In this document: in pieces, positions 5,247-7,149 of the stretch | How the letters are laid out: each line of letters begins with the position of its first letter | How positions within the stretch are numbered: position 1 is the stretch's first letter | Assembly: GCA_030917245.1 (NCBI GenBank) | Contig: JAUPVA010000073.1 | Span: 1-7,149, forward strand | Direction: 5' to 3' | Source: Patescibacteria group bacterium | GTDB taxonomy: Bacteria > Patescibacteriota > Saccharimonadia > Saccharimonadales > Saccharimonadaceae | DNA: 7,149 nt | Made by a program: the position numbers and the translations under genes | Notes under the pieces: model-generated | Told to the model about the DNA's origin: nothing | The model's database searches: none | Seen by the model: the letters and a program-made list of their open reading frames with translations, nothing else

Positions 5247-6738
5247 CGTCAGGATAAATCTGCTTTGTAACTTCGTCTATTTCGTGACGAAGCTGCGGAA
5301 ATGGTACACCTTCGCGGGCCGTTACGCCTTCGAAAATCCAAAACACACGCTCCGAGTATCCCCAACCACATGCTGGCGGCATACCGTATTCCAACATTTC
5401 AACATAGTCGATATCAAGCATCATCGCTTCATCGTCACCGGCATCACGCATGTCTTGCTGTTCGACAAACCTCTGCAATTGGTCGACTGGGTCGTTCAGT
5501 TCGCTGAACCCGTTTCCGAGCTCGCTCCCGGCAATCACTGGCTGGAATCGCTCGACAGTATGTTCGTCTTCTGGATTTGTTTTAGAGAGTGGACTAACAA
5601 ATTTCGGCGTATTGATGAGCCAGACTGGTCCGGCCACGTCTTTACGAATATTCTTCCAAAGCTTATCGATGCCGCGCGCCAGATTTTCAGTCTTCTCAAC
5701 TTCAAGATTATGCTCTTTTAACGCCTGCTTCACTTGCTCGATTGTGCAGTCGAAGGGGTCAATACCATATCGGTCTTTGATGACTTGGGCGTAGTCCCAC
5801 TCTTCCCACTCTTTGCTTAAATCAATGTCGAACTTGCCCAGTTTGAATTGCAATGTTCCAAACGTTTCTTTCAAAACATACTTGTACATGTCTTCCATGA
5901 ACTTCATGCCGTCGCGCCAGTTCCAGTACGCAGCGTACCATTCCATGGCAATATGCTCTGGCAAGTGTTCGTCAGAGTAATTTTCATTTCTGAACCGAGG
6001 ACCCAAATCATAGACACGTTCAAAGCCAGCACCGATAAGGCGTTTGAGCGGCAGCTCGTGACTAATACGCAGATAAAATGGCTGATCGCTCAAGGCATCC
6101 ATGTGGGTAACAAATGGGTTTGCGTCTGCCCCGCCGGTAGTATGCTCGAGCACCGGTATGTTAACCTCGGTAAAACCATTTTGGTTTAAATAGTCGCGAG
6201 TGGCCTGCCAAAATTTTGAACGGCGAACAAAGCGCTCCCGTACATCAGGATTAACATTCATATCAACATACCGTCGACGAAAACGCTCTTCTTTGTTTGT
6301 TAATTCAGTAGGAAGCGGACGTAATGCCTTAGTAAGCAAACGAAGTGCTTTTACGCCAACCGATTTTTCGCCCGTCTTCGTCTTTAGAACCACCCCGCTT
6401 GCTTCTACAAAGTCTCCAGTGTCCAGTAAGTTAAGGTCCTGGATTCCTAGCGTGCCGGTCGGCCCGTCAGTCCCAGCAACATCTGGGCCGTGTAGGAATA
6501 ACTGGATTTGCCCCGACTGGTCAGCGAGTACAATGAAGGCCAATTTGCCAAACTTGCGAAGCCCGATGATGCGTCCGACCACGGCTACAGTTTGCCCTTC
6601 TAGCTCTTCAAACTTCTCTACCACGTCACGAATAACGTGTGTCCGATGAGATGTTGAAGGATATGGGTTGAAGCCCTTGTCTTTTAGTTCGGCTAGTTTG
6701 CGTAGCCTTTCGTTGCGATAATCTTGTAGTGTTGCCAT
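5236..6738 (-). CDS. lysS: Lysyl-tRNA synthetase, class II
   Basis: LysRS attaches lysine to tRNA-Lys in the cytoplasm; it is a class IIb enzyme and normally a homodimer. The 500-aa length matches bacterial LysS. Visible parts: an N-terminal helix; an OB-fold anticodon-binding domain at about 45-140 (VAVVGRIIGLRKFGKLAFIV at 51-70); the linker KEERFRRRYVDM (149-160); motif 1 region from about 172; TGGADANPF (201-209); LRISHELPLKRLIGAGFERV (223-242); motif 2 with GPRFRNE (246-252); and DIDYVEMLEYGMPP (442-455). Motif 3 is unusual: GWGYSER (458-464) where the norm is GxGxGIDRL; the motif-3 Arg is kept as Arg464. The ATG at 6738 is chosen over an in-frame TTG at 6759 because the extra codons overlap the -10 box and fall outside the family start. 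Its 3' end converges on the 87-aa gene. Confidence 0.94.
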   Translation of the reverse strand: MATLQDYRNERLRKLAELKDKGFNPYPSTSHRTHVIRDVVEKFEELEGQTVAVVGRIIGLRKFGKLAFIVLADQSGQIQLFLHGPDVAGTDGPTGTLGIQDLNLLDTGDFVEASGVVLKTKTGEKSVGVKALRLLTKALRPLPTELTNKEERFRRRYVDMNVNPDVRERFVRRSKFWQATRDYLNQNGFTEVNIPVLEHTTGGADANPFVTHMDALSDQPFYLRISHELPLKRLIGAGFERVYDLGPRFRNENYSDEHLPEHIAMEWYAAYWNWRDGMKFMEDMYKYVLKETFGTLQFKLGKFDIDLSKEWEEWDYAQVIKDRYGIDPFDCTIEQVKQALKEHNLEVEKTENLARGIDKLWKNIRKDVAGPVWLINTPKFVSPLSKTNPEDEHTVERFQPVIAGSELGNGFSELNDPVDQLQRFVEQQDMRDAGDDEAMMLDIDYVEMLEYGMPPACGWGYSERVFWIFEGVTAREGVPFPQLRHEIDEVTKQIYPDVKL

Positions 6739-6749
6739 ATCTAGAAGAT

Positions 6750-6755
6750 AGTATA
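6750..6755 (-). promoter_or_regulatory. -10 box of lysS, very short leader
   Basis: TATACT lies 11 nt before the ATG at 6738 and implies a 5' leader of about 4-5 nt with no room for a Shine-Dalgarno. The -35 region is poor (AAAGAG at 17-bp spacing). Confidence 0.5.
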
Positions 6756-6827
6756 GCAAACAGAGAGATTTACTCTTTATAATTCGCTATATTTAGCGCG
6801 TCAGCTTCGACACTGAGAAAAAGCTTA

Positions 6828-6856
6828 TTGCTTTTTAAGCTCATTTGTGGTATATT
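6828..6856 (+). promoter_or_regulatory. Promoter of the right-edge gene
   Basis: TTGCTT (6828-6833) and TATATT (6851-6856) are exactly 17 bp apart. The start would be near 6863, leaving a leader of about 30 nt that includes AAAGG (6881-6885), 9 nt before the ATG. It is divergent from lysS. The rest of the 6739-6894 gap holds only weak A/T-rich hairpins. Confidence 0.55.
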
Positions 6857-6894
6857 GCACAGCATATATAGCGTCACAAAAAAGGCCTAAAAAT

Positions 6895-7149
6895 ATGAGC
6901 GAAACACACATTACTCCAACTCTTTCCCTCAAAGAATTATTACTTTCTTCTCAGGTACGCTTAGCTAAACAATTAGGCCGCCGCACCCTTTCACAAGTTG
7001 AAACCTCCCCGGTTCCGCCTGAACTCGCTGCGATTATCGAGGATGCGGAGTCATTACCAGAGGTAGACATTGACCGTGGTCTAAAACTACTCGTTGACCA
7101 CGATCGCTGGCCCGATTCATACCGAGACAACCCCGAAGCATTGCCGGCA
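6895..7149 (+). CDS. Hypothetical protein, N-terminal part (cut by window edge)
   Basis: An ATG at 6895 opens a frame of 85 codons with no stop to the right edge. The visible part begins MSETHITPTLSLKELLLSSQ, then VRLAKQLGRRTLSQVE (21-36), a Pro-containing linker, and PPELAAIIEDAESLP (41-55) with DIDRGLKLLVDHDRWPDSY (58-76). It is soluble, mostly helical and mildly acidic, with no signal peptide. I recognise no family, and the 3' part is missing, so no function is offered. Support comes from the well-spaced promoter at 6828-6856, the weak AAAGG ribosome site, and codon choice like that of neighbouring genes. Confidence 0.7.
   Translation, partial: MSETHITPTLSLKELLLSSQVRLAKQLGRRTLSQVETSPVPPELAAIIEDAESLPEVDIDRGLKLLVDHDRWPDSYRDNPEALPA

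Noticed and set aside
6739..6759. N-terminal extension of lysS to an in-frame TTG at 6759
   Set aside because: The seven extra codons contain the -10 box TATACT, and the family start pattern fits the ATG at 6738.
6785..6798. Small palindrome CGCTA-TATT-TAGCG in the lysS upstream gap as an operator
   Set aside because: Only 5-bp arms; expected by chance in an A/T-rich intergenic region and not repeated elsewhere in the window.
6818..6836. Hairpin AAAAAGC / GCTTTTT with loop TTATT as a terminator
   Set aside because: Mostly A-T pairs, with no upstream gene on the plus strand to terminate and overlap with the -35 of the right-edge gene; on the minus strand it is upstream of lysS, not after a gene.
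1..7149. CRISPR array, insertion sequence, tRNA, rRNA or riboswitch
   Set aside because: No spaced direct repeats, terminal inverted repeats with transposase, cloverleaf or known riboswitch-like leader was seen; all intergenic gaps are under 160 bp.

Overview
The window looks like a compact chromosomal segment of a Candidate Phyla Radiation bacterium, most likely Saccharibacteria (TM7) or a relative. The reasons are small intergenic gaps, 4-bp gene overlaps, two aminoacyl-tRNA synthetase genes beside lineage-type membrane proteins, a LysRS with a non-canonical motif 3, and start codons sitting almost directly on -10 promoter boxes. The assignment is by eye only. TGA is used as a stop at several gene ends (82-aa protein, ABC ATPase, 87-aa protein), which argues against the UGA-recoded groups Gracilibacteria and Absconditabacteria.

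Layout, left to right. A minus-strand serS begins at 326 and runs off the left edge; only the N-terminal tRNA-binding arm is present. Upstream of it on the same strand is a tight block transcribed right to left: an 82-aa His/acid-rich small protein (3004-2756), a DUF427 protein (2759-2457), an ABC ATPase (2452-1751) and a MacB/FtsX-type permease (1754-381). Overlaps of 4 bp (GTGA and ATGA) and a 4-nt gap join them, so they are probably one operon. Further upstream, still on the minus strand, is a secreted/membrane DUF2207 protein (4848-3067) with a Gly-rich tail. A short divergent region (4849-4982) separates it from an 87-aa plus-strand orphan (4983-5246), whose 3' end overlaps the 3' end of minus-strand lysS (6738-5236). 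A second divergent region (6739-6894) leads to a plus-strand gene at 6895 that is cut by the right edge.

Functionally the window mixes translation (SerRS, LysRS), an export or envelope-associated ABC3-type transporter (ATPase plus permease), a membrane-anchored DUF2207 protein, and four small or partial proteins of unknown role. No mobile element, CRISPR array, rRNA, tRNA or clear intrinsic terminator was found. The most distinctive feature is promoter architecture. Genes at the head of transcription units (serS, DUF2207, the 87-aa gene and nearly lysS) have a TATAAT-like box only 6-11 nt before the start codon and no Shine-Dalgarno, predicting leaderless mRNAs. The 82-aa gene, DUF427 and the permease carry good Shine-Dalgarno sequences.
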